From positions 186,001-250,000 of the forward strand of contig NZ_QUBR01000001.1 of NCBI RefSeq assembly GCF_003586285.1: a stretch of DNA of 64,000 nucleotides. The letters are read 5' to 3'. Position 1 is the stretch's first letter. Every line of letters begins with the position of its first letter. The notes below the pieces were generated by a model. It was not told the DNA's origin. It searched no databases and saw only the letters and a list, made by a program, of their open reading frames with translations. Positions 27,820 through 36,671 of this stretch are shown here, in pieces. This DNA comes from Aeromicrobium endophyticum (GTDB lineage: Bacteria > Actinomycetota > Actinomycetes > Propionibacteriales > Nocardioidaceae). A program made the translations under genes and the position numbers.

Positions 27820-28725
27820 GTGCAGATCCACCAGCTCACCTACTTCGTCGCCGTCGCCCGCACCCGGCACTTCACCCGGGCCGCCGACCTGACCGGCGTG
27901 TCGCAGCCGACGCTCTCGAAGCAGATCCGCGTGCTCGAGAACTCGCTCGGCACTCCCCTGTTCGTCCGGCACCGCGGCGGCATCGAGCTGACCAGCGCGG
28001 GCGAGGCGCTGCTCCCGCACGCCCAGCGCATCCTGATCGACGTCGAGAGCGCCGAGCGCACGGTGCACGAGGTCGCCAGCCTGCGGCGCGGACGGGTGCG
28101 GCTCGGTGCCACCCCCTCGTTGTGCGACGGCCTGCTGCCGCGGGCGCTGACCCGCTTCCACGAGATGTACCCCGGTATCGACCTCGAGGTCCAGGAGGCG
28201 GGCTCGCGCCTGCTCACGCGCGAGCTCGCGCAAGGACGCATCGACGTCGCGCTGCTGATCATCCCGCTGCACAGCGACGAGCCCGACATCGAGACGACTC
28301 CCGTGCTGAGAGAGCGTCTGGTGCTGGCCAGCCCCCCGGGCTCCGACGCTCCCGAGCACATGGACGTCGGCGACCTGCGCGACCTGCCGCTCGTGATGTT
28401 CCGCGAGGGCTACGACCTGCGCGACGTCACGCTGCGAGCCTGCGCCCAGGCCGGGTTCGAGCCGCGGCTGGCGGTCGAGGGCGGCGAGATGTCGGCGGTA
28501 CTGCGCTTCGTCGAGGCAGGCCTCGGTCACGCCGTGGTGCCCAGCATGGTGCTGTCGGCCCGTCCGCAGCTGCGGTCGTCGCAGCTCGGCAACCCGCCGC
28601 TCGACCGGGTCATCGCGCTGGCGCACCGCAGCTCCGAGGCGCTGCCGCTGGCGGCCCAGGCGTTCAAGGCCGAGCTGCTCGACCACCTGACGACCTTCGC
28701 CGACGGCGACCTCGACCTGGTCTGA
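27820..28725 (+). CDS. LysR-family regulator divergent from sdhCAB
   Basis: A 301-residue LysR protein: winged helix at residues 1-60 (HFTRAADLTGVSQPTLSKQI) and a substrate-binding domain after it. The GTG start at 27820 lies about 11 bases past a TATGAC -10-like box, leaving a very short leader. Divergent placement and a shared palindrome suggest that it controls sdhCAB and itself; the effector may be a TCA intermediate, which is inference. Confidence 0.92.
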   Translation: MQIHQLTYFVAVARTRHFTRAADLTGVSQPTLSKQIRVLENSLGTPLFVRHRGGIELTSAGEALLPHAQRILIDVESAERTVHEVASLRRGRVRLGATPSLCDGLLPRALTRFHEMYPGIDLEVQEAGSRLLTRELAQGRIDVALLIIPLHSDEPDIETTPVLRERLVLASPPGSDAPEHMDVGDLRDLPLVMFREGYDLRDVTLRACAQAGFEPRLAVEGGEMSAVLRFVEAGLGHAVVPSMVLSARPQLRSSQLGNPPLDRVIALAHRSSEALPLAAQAFKAELLDHLTTFADGDLDLV

Positions 28726-28734
28726 GCCCGTCGG

Positions 28735-29247
28735 TCAGCGACCGAGGGAGAAGGCCTGCTGCGGGACCCAGCCGGACTCGTCCTGGTGGTGGTAGAGGGC
28801 GAACTCGCTGACGGTGAACTCGCACTCGAAGTCGGCCAGCTCCTCGTAGGCACGGTCGAGGCTCGGGTCGTCGAGGTTGTGCGCGACCGTCACGTGCGGG
28901 TGGTACGGAAACTCCGGCTCGGGGCTGTCGAGGGCGTCTCGGACGCACTTGGCCAGCATCTCGGTGTAGGAGATGCCCTCGCTGACGGCGACGAACACGA
29001 CGGGCGAGACCGGGCGGAACGTGCCGGTGCCACGCAGCCGCATCGGGAACGGGGGCAGGGCCGTCGAGGCGCGCTCGAGGGAGTCGCGGACGATCTCGAG
29101 CTCGGCGTCGGCGACGTCGGTGGGCGGCATCAGCGTGACGTGGCTGGGGATCGTCTCGGCCATCGGGTCACCGAACTCGGCCCGCTTCTCCCGCAGCATC
29201 GACCCATACGGATCGGGGACCGGGATCGCGACGCCGATGATCGTCAC
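28735..29247 (-). CDS. 2'-5' RNA ligase family protein (2H phosphoesterase)
   Basis: A 170-residue 2H phosphoesterase with the two signature tetrapeptides HVTL (in [10 protein letters not shown], about residue 36) and HVTV (in [10 protein letters not shown]). Such enzymes act on 2',5' or cyclic 2',3' phosphodiesters in RNA. The GTG start overlaps the trpS stop by 4 bases, so the two genes are coupled. It converges with the LysR gene 9 bases away. Confidence 0.87.
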   Translation of the reverse strand: MTIIGVAIPVPDPYGSMLREKRAEFGDPMAETIPSHVTLMPPTDVADAELEIVRDSLERASTALPPFPMRLRGTGTFRPVSPVVFVAVSEGISYTEMLAKCVRDALDSPEPEFPYHPHVTVAHNLDDPSLDRAYEELADFECEFTVSEFALYHHQDESGWVPQQAFSLGR

Positions 29248-30263
29248 GGGCGGACGCCCCGCACGAACCCGGAGCGCTCGTACACCAGGTCGAGCGTGGT
29301 GGCGGCGACCTCACGCGCCCGCTCGGCGCCCTGGGCGAGGACGCGGTCGAGCTCGGCGCGATCGTCGAGCAGCTCACGGGTTCGGTCGCCGAAGGCGCCG
29401 ACGAACTCGGCCAGCAGGTCGCCGAGGGCAACCTTCAGGTGCCCGTACTGACGTCCCTCGAACTCCTCGACGATGGCCTCGACCGGGTCGCCCGTGAGCG
29501 CGGAGTAGATCGACAGCAGGTTCGAGATGCCGGGCTTCTCGTCACGATCGAACGCGATGACGCTGCCCGAGTCGGTGACGGCGGACCGCAGCTTCTTGGC
29601 GACCTGCTTGGGGGTGTCGGTCAGGTCGACGACGCCGGCGTGCGACTGGTTGGAGCCGCTCATCTTCTTGGTCGGGTCCTGCAGGTCGTAGATCTTCGCG
29701 GTGGCCTTGACGATGTGCGGCTCGGGGACCGTGAACGTCTCGCCGAAGCGGTGGTTGAACCGCTGCGCCAGGGTGCGGGTCAGCTCGACGTGCTGGCGCT
29801 GGTCCTCGCCGACCGGCACCTTGTCGGCCTGGTAGAGCAGGATGTCGGCGGCCATCAGGATCGGGTAGGTGAACAGGCCCACGCTCGACGAGTCCTGCCC
29901 GCCCTTGGCGCTCTTGTCCTTGAACTGCGTCATGCGGCTGGCCTCGCCGTAGCCCGTGATGCCGCCCAGCACCCAGGCGAGCTGCGCGTGCTCGGGCACG
30001 TGGCTCTGGACGAACAGGGCGCTACGCTCGGGGTCGACGCCGGCGGCCAGGAACTGGGCCGCCGCGATGTACGTGCGCTCGCGCAGCAGGGCGGGGTCGT
30101 ACTCGACGGTGATGGCGTGCAGGTCGGGCACGAAGTAGAACGCCTCGAACTCGTCCTGCAGGGCGACCCACTGCTTGAACGCGCCGAAGTAGTTGCCCAG
30201 GTGGTACGAGTCGGCCGTGGGCTGGGCCCCGGACAGCACGCGTGGTCGGCGTTCAGCAGGCAT
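29244..30263 (-). CDS. trpS: Tryptophanyl-tRNA synthetase
   Basis: A 339-residue class I synthetase that charges tRNA-Trp. The HIGH-type motif is YHLGN (20-24) and the KMSKS-type loop is KMSGS (200-204). The sequence [18 protein letters not shown] contains the family's Trp-recognition region. It starts at ATG 30263. The 143-base gap to galK holds divergent promoters and no convincing gene. Confidence 0.95.
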   Translation of the reverse strand: MPAERRPRVLSGAQPTADSYHLGNYFGAFKQWVALQDEFEAFYFVPDLHAITVEYDPALLRERTYIAAAQFLAAGVDPERSALFVQSHVPEHAQLAWVLGGITGYGEASRMTQFKDKSAKGGQDSSSVGLFTYPILMAADILLYQADKVPVGEDQRQHVELTRTLAQRFNHRFGETFTVPEPHIVKATAKIYDLQDPTKKMSGSNQSHAGVVDLTDTPKQVAKKLRSAVTDSGSVIAFDRDEKPGISNLLSIYSALTGDPVEAIVEEFEGRQYGHLKVALGDLLAEFVGAFGDRTRELLDDRAELDRVLAQGAERAREVAATTLDLVYERSGFVRGVRP

Positions 30264-30406
30264 GCGGACGATTCTGCCAGCCGGTCCGAGCCGTACCGTG
30301 TGCGCATGCCCGATCGCATCTCGGACGACGTCGACACGGCCGCGACGATGCCGCTCGAGGTGGATGGAGCGATTCACGTGCCGCGAGCATCGGTAGTGTC
30401 ACGCAC

Positions 30407-31528
30407 GTGACTGACGTGTGCCGGTGGGACGTGCCCGGCCGGGTGAACCTGATCGGCGAGCACCTCGACTACAACGGCGGGCCGGTGCTGCCGCTGGCCA
30501 TCGACCGCAGCGTGACGGTCAAGGCCCGCGCACGCGACGACGGCGCGGTCAACGTCTGGAGCGACCTGCCCGACGCGAGCAAGGTCTCGTTCGCGACGAC
30601 GGTCCAGCCCGGCGACGTCGACGGGTGGGCCACGTACGTCGCGGGCACGATCTGGAGCCTCGCCGAGCGCGACCTGACGATCCCCGGCGCCGACCTGGTC
30701 ATCGAGTCGCGGCTGCCCTCGGGAGCAGGCCTGTCGTCGTCGGCGGCCACGACGTGCGGAGTCGCCTCGGCGCTCGACGAGCTGTTCGGGCTGGGCCTCG
30801 ACACCGCCGAGGTGGCACTCGTCGCACAACGGGCCGAGGCCGGATTCGTCGGCGCACCCGTCGGGCTCATGGACCAGCTGGCCGTGCTGCACGGCACCGC
30901 CGGCCACGCCGTCCTGATCGACACCGCCGTCACGCCCCACACCACCAGGCCCGTCGCTCTCGGGTGGGAGGCGGACGGCCTGGTGCTGGCCGTCATCGCC
31001 ACGGGGGCCCACCACGCCCTCGCCGACGGCGAGTACGCCGCACGCCGCGAGGAGTGCGAGCGGGCCGCCGCCGAGCTGGGTCTGGAGTGGCTGGCGCAGG
31101 CAGGCCTCGACGCCACCGTGATGCTGGCCGACGAGACGCTCAAGGCTCGCACCCGCCACGTGCTCACCGAGACCGCTCGGGTGCGCAGCGCCGTCACGGC
31201 GGTCGGCCGCCGGGCCTGGCCGCAGCTCGGCACGATCCTGACGGCGTCGCACGCCTCGCTGCGTGACGACTTCGAGGTCAGCTGCCCCGAGCTCGACGTC
31301 GCCGTCGAGGCCGCGCTCGAGGCCGGGGCCCTCGGTGCCCGCATGACCGGCGGCGGGTTCGGCGGCAGCGCGATCGCGCTCGTCGAGCCCGACAAGGTGC
31401 AGGCGCTGCGCGAACGCGTCGAGTCGCGCTATGCGCTGCACCAGTGGTCTCGCCCCGAGGTCTTCGTCGTGCACGCCGCGGACGGCGCCCACCGGGTGCC
31501 GGCGCCGGGTGCCAGACTGGACGGGTGA
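30407..31528 (+). CDS. galK: Galactokinase (GHMP kinase)
   Basis: A 373-residue GHMP kinase. The galactokinase signature GRVNLIGEHLDYNGG is at about residues 10-24, the ATP-binding LPSGAGLSSSAA near residue 100, and the third motif MTGGGFGGSAI near the C-terminus. The N-terminus is shorter than in most galactokinases, with about ten residues before the signature, but upstream in-frame sequence lacks hydrophobic or family features. It overlaps pheA by 4 bases. galT and galE are not nearby. Confidence 0.9.
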   Translation: MTDVCRWDVPGRVNLIGEHLDYNGGPVLPLAIDRSVTVKARARDDGAVNVWSDLPDASKVSFATTVQPGDVDGWATYVAGTIWSLAERDLTIPGADLVIESRLPSGAGLSSSAATTCGVASALDELFGLGLDTAEVALVAQRAEAGFVGAPVGLMDQLAVLHGTAGHAVLIDTAVTPHTTRPVALGWEADGLVLAVIATGAHHALADGEYAARREECERAAAELGLEWLAQAGLDATVMLADETLKARTRHVLTETARVRSAVTAVGRRAWPQLGTILTASHASLRDDFEVSCPELDVAVEAALEAGALGARMTGGGFGGSAIALVEPDKVQALRERVESRYALHQWSRPEVFVVHAADGAHRVPAPGARLDG

Positions 31529-32373
31529 CCTCTCGACGTATCGCCTACCAGGGCGAGCCCGGCGCCAACTCCGACATGGTGTGCCAGCAGCACTACCCCG
31601 ACTGTCAGACCGTGCCGTGCGCGTCGTTCGAGGACGTCTTCGCCGCCGTGAGCGGGGGCGAGGCCGATCTCGCGATGATCCCGATCGACAACTCGATCGC
31701 CGGACGCGTCGCCGACATCCACCACTTCCTGCCCACGTCGGGCCTGCACATCGTCGCCGAGCACTTCCTGCGCATCCAGTTCAGCCTGCTGGGCGTGCCC
31801 GGCGCGACCCTCGACACGATCAGGACGGTGCACAGCCACGTCCACGCGCTGGGCCAGTGCCGCAAGATCATCCGCGAGTACGGGCTCACGACCGTCATCT
31901 CGGGCGACACGGCCGGCGCGGCCCGCGAGATCTCCGAGGCCGGCGACGTCACGCAGGCCGCGATCTCGCCGCCGCTGGCCGCGAAGATCTACGGCCTCGA
32001 CGTGCTGGCGTCCGACATCGAGGACGAGGAGCACAACACGACGCGCTTCGTCGTGCTGTCGCGCGAGCCCCGGCGGGCCGAGGCCGGACGCGGGCCCGTC
32101 GTCACGAGCTTCGTGTTCAACGTCCGCAACCTGCCCGCCGCGCTCTACAAGGCCCTGGGCGGATTCGCCACCAACGGCGTCAACATGACCAAGCTCGAGA
32201 GCTACATGGTCGACGGCACCTTCACCGGCGCCACGCAGTTCCTCGCCGAGGTCGACGGGCATCCCGACGACGTGCCGGTCGCCCGTGCGCTCGAGGAGCT
32301 GGCGTTCTTCACGACCGACGTCACGATGCTCGGGGTGTACCCGGCAGATCCGTCCCGCGCCTCGACGCGATGA
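31525..32373 (+). CDS. pheA: Prephenate dehydratase with ACT domain
   Basis: A 282-residue bifunctional-in-regulation enzyme converting prephenate to phenylpyruvate in phenylalanine synthesis. The catalytic domain contains the TRF motif (173-175), and an ACT domain (about 193-270: ALYKALGGFATNGVNMTKLESY region) carries the phenylalanine-binding ESYM-type site. GTG 31525 overlaps the galK stop. Coupled to both galK upstream and a GNAT gene downstream by 4-base overlaps. Confidence 0.94.
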   Translation: MTSRRIAYQGEPGANSDMVCQQHYPDCQTVPCASFEDVFAAVSGGEADLAMIPIDNSIAGRVADIHHFLPTSGLHIVAEHFLRIQFSLLGVPGATLDTIRTVHSHVHALGQCRKIIREYGLTTVISGDTAGAAREISEAGDVTQAAISPPLAAKIYGLDVLASDIEDEEHNTTRFVVLSREPRRAEAGRGPVVTSFVFNVRNLPAALYKALGGFATNGVNMTKLESYMVDGTFTGATQFLAEVDGHPDDVPVARALEELAFFTTDVTMLGVYPADPSRASTR

Positions 32374-33479
32374 GGTGGCCGCTGGTGGTCCCCGTCCTCA
32401 GTGACGGGGAGGTGACGATCCGTGCGCACGTGCCCGGCGACGTCGACGGGCTGCTCGAGATGGCCAACGATGCCGAGATGGTCCGCTGGACCGCGATCCC
32501 TGCGCCGCACACCCGGGCCATGAGCGAGCAGTTCGCGTTCACGATCATCCCTCGGGGCTGGGAGGACGGCACGCACCGCGGCTGGGCGATCGAAGCCGTG
32601 GACGACGACGGGCGCGCGCGCTTCGCGGGCAACGTCGACATCCGCCAGAAGCCCATCGCCGACATCGGCTTCGCCCTGCACCCGTGGGCTCGCGGGCGCG
32701 GCATCATGGCCCGCGCGGTGCGACTGGCCGTCGACTGGGCGCTGACCGAGGGCGGCGTCGAGATCGTGCACTGGCGCTCGCACGTCGGCAACGAGCCGTC
32801 GCTGCGGGTCGCCCACGCCACGGGGTTCACCCTGCACGGGACCACCCCCGGCATGCTGCTCGAGCGCGGTCAGGTGCTGGACGCGTGGACGGGCTCCATC
32901 CGCTTCGGCGACGCACCCTACGCACGGACGCCGTGGGCCGAGTCGCCGACGCTGGAGTCGGACCGCCTGCGGCTGCGGCGATTCACCCAGGCCGATCTGC
33001 CCCGCATCGCCGAGGCCTGCTCCGACCCGGTCTCGCGGCACTTCCTGTCGGCGCTCCCCCAGCCCTACACGACCGCCACGGCTCGCGCCTACGTCGACGA
33101 CTGCCTGTGGCAGGCGGCGACCGGTGCCAAGGCCACCTGGGCGATCGCCGACCGCACCACCGACCAGCTGCTCGGCAACATCGCGGTGATGGACCTGCTG
33201 GGGCTGGCCGGCGACCACGGCGAGATCGGCTACTGGCTGCACCCGGACGCCCGCGGTCGCGGTCTCATGACCGAGGCCACCCGCATGGTCGTGGCGCACG
33301 CCCTCGACCCGGACGGCCTCGACCGCCGCAGGCTGGCCCTGTATGCCGCCGTCGACAACCCCGCCAGCAACGCCGTCGCCGTGGCCGCGGGATTCGACCG
33401 GTTCGGCACGCAGCGCGTCGCCGAGCGGTTGGGCGACGGATCGTTCGACGACCTGAACGGCTACGAGCTCGTCCGCTGA
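32370..33479 (+). CDS. Tandem GNAT acetyltransferase (two RimJ/RimL-like domains)
   Basis: A 369-residue protein with two GNAT domains in a row. Domain 1 (about 10-180) has ALHPWARGRGIMARAV as its acetyl-CoA loop; domain 2 (about 190-369) has GYWLHPDARGRGLMTEAT. Both keep the RGRG pyrophosphate-binding signature, so both may be active. Substrates could be ribosomal-protein N-termini or small amines; not determinable. ATG 32370 overlaps the pheA stop. Confidence 0.88.
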   Translation: MRWPLVVPVLSDGEVTIRAHVPGDVDGLLEMANDAEMVRWTAIPAPHTRAMSEQFAFTIIPRGWEDGTHRGWAIEAVDDDGRARFAGNVDIRQKPIADIGFALHPWARGRGIMARAVRLAVDWALTEGGVEIVHWRSHVGNEPSLRVAHATGFTLHGTTPGMLLERGQVLDAWTGSIRFGDAPYARTPWAESPTLESDRLRLRRFTQADLPRIAEACSDPVSRHFLSALPQPYTTATARAYVDDCLWQAATGAKATWAIADRTTDQLLGNIAVMDLLGLAGDHGEIGYWLHPDARGRGLMTEATRMVVAHALDPDGLDRRRLALYAAVDNPASNAVAVAAGFDRFGTQRVAERLGDGSFDDLNGYELVR

Positions 33480-33485
33480 CGTCCT

Positions 33486-33502
33486 GCGGGGCGGAGCCCC
33501 GC
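33486..33502 (+). terminator. Terminator-like hairpin after the GNAT gene
   Basis: GCGGGGC-GGA-GCCCCGC, a 7-base perfect stem with a 3-base loop, starts 6 bases after the stop codon. No U-tract follows, as is common in actinobacteria. It ends the galK-pheA-GNAT unit before the PadR promoter. Confidence 0.55.
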
Positions 33503-33547
33503 CTCGGCGCCGGCCGACCCCGATTCTGTCGCCCGTCACGACGACAG

Positions 33548-33588
33548 TTGCGTCGTGCGACGAATCTGCATATATTCCAACTGGAATA
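33548..33588 (+). promoter_or_regulatory. PadR promoter with overlapping palindromic operator
   Basis: TTGCGT (33548-33553) and TATATT (33571-33576) are spaced by 17 bases. TATTCCA-AC-TGGAATA (33573-33588) is a palindrome overlapping the -10 box, so PadR binding there would occlude RNA polymerase. An AAGGAGG ribosome-binding site follows at about 33604-33610. Confidence 0.7.
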
Positions 33589-33614
33589 GTTCGGACGGAG
33601 CATAAGGAGGACAC

Positions 33615-34181
33615 ATGACATTGAAGCCGCTCGGCGTCGCCGCGCTCGCGCTCCTGGCCGAGAGGCCCATGCACCCGTACGAGATGTACCAGCTGCTGCT
33701 GGAACGCCACGAGGACCGGATGGTCAAGGTGCGTCCCGGCTCGCTCTACCACGCGGTCGAGCGACTCCACGCCGACGAGCTCGTCGAGGTCACCGGCACC
33801 GAGCGCGAGGGCAACCGGCCCGAGCGCACCACCTATGCGCTGACGGAGCAGGGGCGGACGGCCCTCCGGCAGCGCGTCACCGAGCTCCTCACGACCCCCG
33901 TCCGCGAGTACCCCCTGTTCACGCACGCCCTCAGCGAGGCCCACAACCTCCCCGCCCACGAGGCGGTCAGCGCCTTCACGACGTATGCCGACCACCTCGA
34001 CCACGAGATCGCCGAGCTCGGCGGTCTGCTCGACGCAGCCCGCGCACGCGGCGCCGAGGAGACCTACCTCCTGGGCGGCGACTACCTGCTGCACAGCACC
34101 ACGGCCCAGCGCGACTGGATCCGTACCCTCATCACCCGCATCGAGACCAAGGACTTCACATGGCAACCCGACAACCCGTGA
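33615..34181 (+). CDS. PadR-family transcriptional regulator
   Basis: A 188-residue PadR protein with the N-terminal winged helix (PLGVAALALLAERPMHPYEMYQ, PGSLYHAVERL, YALTEQGR) and a C-terminal helical dimerisation domain (Vir_act_alpha_C type). It precedes and overlaps an efflux-pump gene by 22 bases, the typical layout for PadR control of multidrug pumps. A palindrome in its promoter suggests autorepression. Confidence 0.92.
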   Translation: MTLKPLGVAALALLAERPMHPYEMYQLLLERHEDRMVKVRPGSLYHAVERLHADELVEVTGTEREGNRPERTTYALTEQGRTALRQRVTELLTTPVREYPLFTHALSEAHNLPAHEAVSAFTTYADHLDHEIAELGGLLDAARARGAEETYLLGGDYLLHSTTAQRDWIRTLITRIETKDFTWQPDNP

Positions 34182-35683
34182 GCACCGACCTGCCTCCCAC
34201 CTACAACCCGTGGCCCGCCCTCTGGGCCATGGTCATCGGCTTCTTCATGATCCTCGTCGACAACACGATCGTGTCGGTCGCGACGCCTGCGATCCGCGAC
34301 GACCTCGGCACCGACTACAACTCGGTCATCTGGGTCACGAGCGCCTACCTGCTCGCGTACGCCGTGCCGCTGCTCGTGACCGGGCGACTGGGTGACCGCT
34401 TCGGCCCCAAGAACATGTACCTGCTGGGCCTCACGATCTTCACGCTCGCCTCGCTGTGGTGCGGCCTGACGGGATCGATCGAGATGCTCATCGTCGCCCG
34501 CGTCGTCCAGGGCTTCGGTGCCGCACTCATCACTCCGCAGACCATGGCCGTCATCACCCGCACCTTCCCCGCCGCCAAGCGCGGCGGCGCGATGGCGCTG
34601 TGGGGCGCGACGGCCGGTGTCGCGACGCTCGTCGGTCCGATCCTCGGCGGCGTGCTCGTCGACGGGCTGGGCTGGGAGTGGATCTTCATCGTCAACGTCC
34701 CCGTCGGCATCATCGGCTTCATCCTGGCCGTGCGCCTCGTGCCGGTGCTCCCGACGCACTCCCACTCCTTCGACTGGCTCGGCGTCGCCCTCAGCGGCAT
34801 CGGCGTGTTCCTCGTGGTGTTCGGCATCCAGGAGGGTGAGAAGTACGACTGGGGCACCATCACCGGAGCCATCAGCGTCCCGCTGCTGATCGCCGGCGGC
34901 GTGATCGTCTTCGGTCTCTTCATCTGGTGGCAGAGCCGCATCAAGGCCGAGCCGCTCGTGCCGCTCGGCCTGTTCCGCGACCGCAACTTCTCGCTCGGCA
35001 ACGCCGGCATCGCGCTGGTGTCGCTCGCGATCACGTCGATGTCGCTGCCGTTCTTCTTCTACGCCCAGGGCGTGCGCGGCTGGAGCCCCACCGAGTCGGC
35101 GCTGCTCATGGCACCCATGGCGGTCGTCCTGATGGCGCTGTCACCGCTCGTCGGCAAGCTCGTCGACCGCACGCACCCGCGCAACATCACGCTCGTCGGG
35201 TTCGGCACGGCCGCGATCGCCATGTTCTGGCTGTCGCAGCTCATCGCGCCCGACACGAAGGTCTGGATGTTGTGCCTGCCGATGGCCCTGTTCGGCATCT
35301 CCAACGCCTGCCTGTGGGCGCCCTTGAGCGCCACCGCCACGCGCAACCTGCCGATGGCCTCGGCCGGATCGGGCGCCGGCGTCTACAACACGACGCGCCA
35401 GATCGGTGCCGTGCTGGGCAGCGCGGCGATCGCCGCCCTCATCCAGGCACGTCTGACGGCCAACGGGCTCGCGGGCGCCACCGAGGCCGGTCAGGGTGCG
35501 AGCGGTCCGATGCCCGCCCCGGTGCAGACCGCGTTCTCCGACGCGATGTCCCAGACGCTCTACCTGCCGGTCGTCGCGTTCGCCGTCGGCATCGTCCTGG
35601 TGCTGTTCCTGGCCAAGCCGACGCACGCAGGCCACGGCGGGGCCCGGTCCGCTGCCACGTCGGAGCCCTTCGCGGCGTCCTGA
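34160..35683 (+). CDS. DHA2-family MFS drug exporter (14 TM)
   Basis: A 507-residue EmrB/QacA-type exporter with about fourteen hydrophobic segments. Typical motifs include FFMILVDNTIVSVATPAI in helix 1, LLVTGRLGDRFGPKNMYL in loop 2-3, and GPILGGVLVD (motif C of exporters). Its first 22 bases lie within the PadR gene, so it is translationally coupled and probably induced by a PadR ligand. The substrate is likely a toxic amphiphile; no more can be said. Confidence 0.92.
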   Translation: MATRQPVSTDLPPTYNPWPALWAMVIGFFMILVDNTIVSVATPAIRDDLGTDYNSVIWVTSAYLLAYAVPLLVTGRLGDRFGPKNMYLLGLTIFTLASLWCGLTGSIEMLIVARVVQGFGAALITPQTMAVITRTFPAAKRGGAMALWGATAGVATLVGPILGGVLVDGLGWEWIFIVNVPVGIIGFILAVRLVPVLPTHSHSFDWLGVALSGIGVFLVVFGIQEGEKYDWGTITGAISVPLLIAGGVIVFGLFIWWQSRIKAEPLVPLGLFRDRNFSLGNAGIALVSLAITSMSLPFFFYAQGVRGWSPTESALLMAPMAVVLMALSPLVGKLVDRTHPRNITLVGFGTAAIAMFWLSQLIAPDTKVWMLCLPMALFGISNACLWAPLSATATRNLPMASAGSGAGVYNTTRQIGAVLGSAAIAALIQARLTANGLAGATEAGQGASGPMPAPVQTAFSDAMSQTLYLPVVAFAVGIVLVLFLAKPTHAGHGGARSAATSEPFAAS

Positions 35684-35717
35684 TCGAGGGGCACCCGTCC
35701 TCTCCTAGAGTGGGCGG

Positions 35718-36563
35718 GTGCCCTCGACGTTCATCCTGACCCTGTCCTGCCCCGACCGACCCGGCCTGGTCTACGCCGTGACCCGGTGGATCGCCGAGTC
35801 CGGCGGCAACCTGCTCGACAGCCAGCAGTTCAGCGACACGACGGACGGCGAGTTCTTCCTGCGGGTGCACTTCGACGTCGTCGTCCCCCGCTCGCTCGAC
35901 GAGGTGCGAAGCGGCTTCGACGCGGTGGCCGCCGAGCACGACATGACCTACCGCCTCGTGGTGGCCGAGCAGCCGCTGCGGGCGCTCGTCATGGTCTCGA
36001 AGGAGGGCCACTGCCTCAACGACCTGCTCTACCGGCAGAGCGCGGGCGCCCTCAACATCGAGATCCCGGCGATCGTGTCGAACCACCGCGACCTCGAGCG
36101 CCTCGCCTCGTCGTACGAGGTCCCGTTCCACCACGTGCCCGCCGGCGACAAGCCGGCCGCCGAGGCCCGGCTGCTCGAGCTGGTGACCGAGCTGGACGTC
36201 GACCTGGTGGTGCTGGCCCGCTACATGCAGATCCTGTCGGACGACCTGTGCCGCAGCCTCGACGGACGCGCCATCAACATCCACCACAGCTTCCTGCCGA
36301 GCTTCAAGGGCGCCCGGCCCTACCAGCAGGCCCACGACCGCGGCGTCAAGCTCATCGGCGCCACGGCCCACTACGTCACGGCCGACCTCGACGAGGGGCC
36401 CATCATCGAGCAGGGCGTGCTGCGCGTCGATCACCGGCGCACGGCCGCCGACCTGGCCCGCGCCGGCCGCGACGTCGAGGCCCAGACCCTGTCACGGGCC
36501 GTGCAGCTGCACGCCGAGTCGCGCGTGCTCCTCAACGGCGCCCGCACCGTCGTGTTCGACTGA
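35718..36563 (+). CDS. purU: Formyltetrahydrofolate deformylase
   Basis: A 281-residue enzyme hydrolysing 10-formyl-THF to formate and THF. An N-terminal ACT domain (residues 3-80) is followed by the formyltransferase-like domain with NIHHSFLPSFKGARPY (catalytic Asn/His) and GATAHYVTADLDEGPI (catalytic Asp). The ACT domain separates it from PurN. GTG 35718 is the first usable start. It stands alone and converges on ppk2. Confidence 0.94.
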   Translation: MPSTFILTLSCPDRPGLVYAVTRWIAESGGNLLDSQQFSDTTDGEFFLRVHFDVVVPRSLDEVRSGFDAVAAEHDMTYRLVVAEQPLRALVMVSKEGHCLNDLLYRQSAGALNIEIPAIVSNHRDLERLASSYEVPFHHVPAGDKPAAEARLLELVTELDVDLVVLARYMQILSDDLCRSLDGRAINIHHSFLPSFKGARPYQQAHDRGVKLIGATAHYVTADLDEGPIIEQGVLRVDHRRTAADLARAGRDVEAQTLSRAVQLHAESRVLLNGARTVVFD

Positions 36564-36599
36564 GGCGAGCGAGCGGCCCGAGATCAGGTTGAGCGTGAC

Positions 36600-36649
36600 G
36601 CGGCGAAGCCGCCCGCCTGTCGAGACCCGGTGAGCCATCAGGCCCGGGT
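36600..36649. repeat. Intergenic palindromes between purU and ppk2
   Basis: GCGGC-GAA-GCCGC (36600-36612) is identical to the hairpin at 24289-24301. ACCCGG (36625-36630) pairs with CCGGGT (36644-36649). Lying between two converging genes, they could act as a bidirectional terminator. Confidence 0.5.
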
Positions 36650-36671
36650 GGTTTCGAGCCTCGGCCAGCGA

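Noticed and set aside
30306-30410. 34-codon ATG frame between trpS and galK
   Set aside because: No ribosome-binding site, no recognisable motif, and it overlaps the galK start region. It may be chance.
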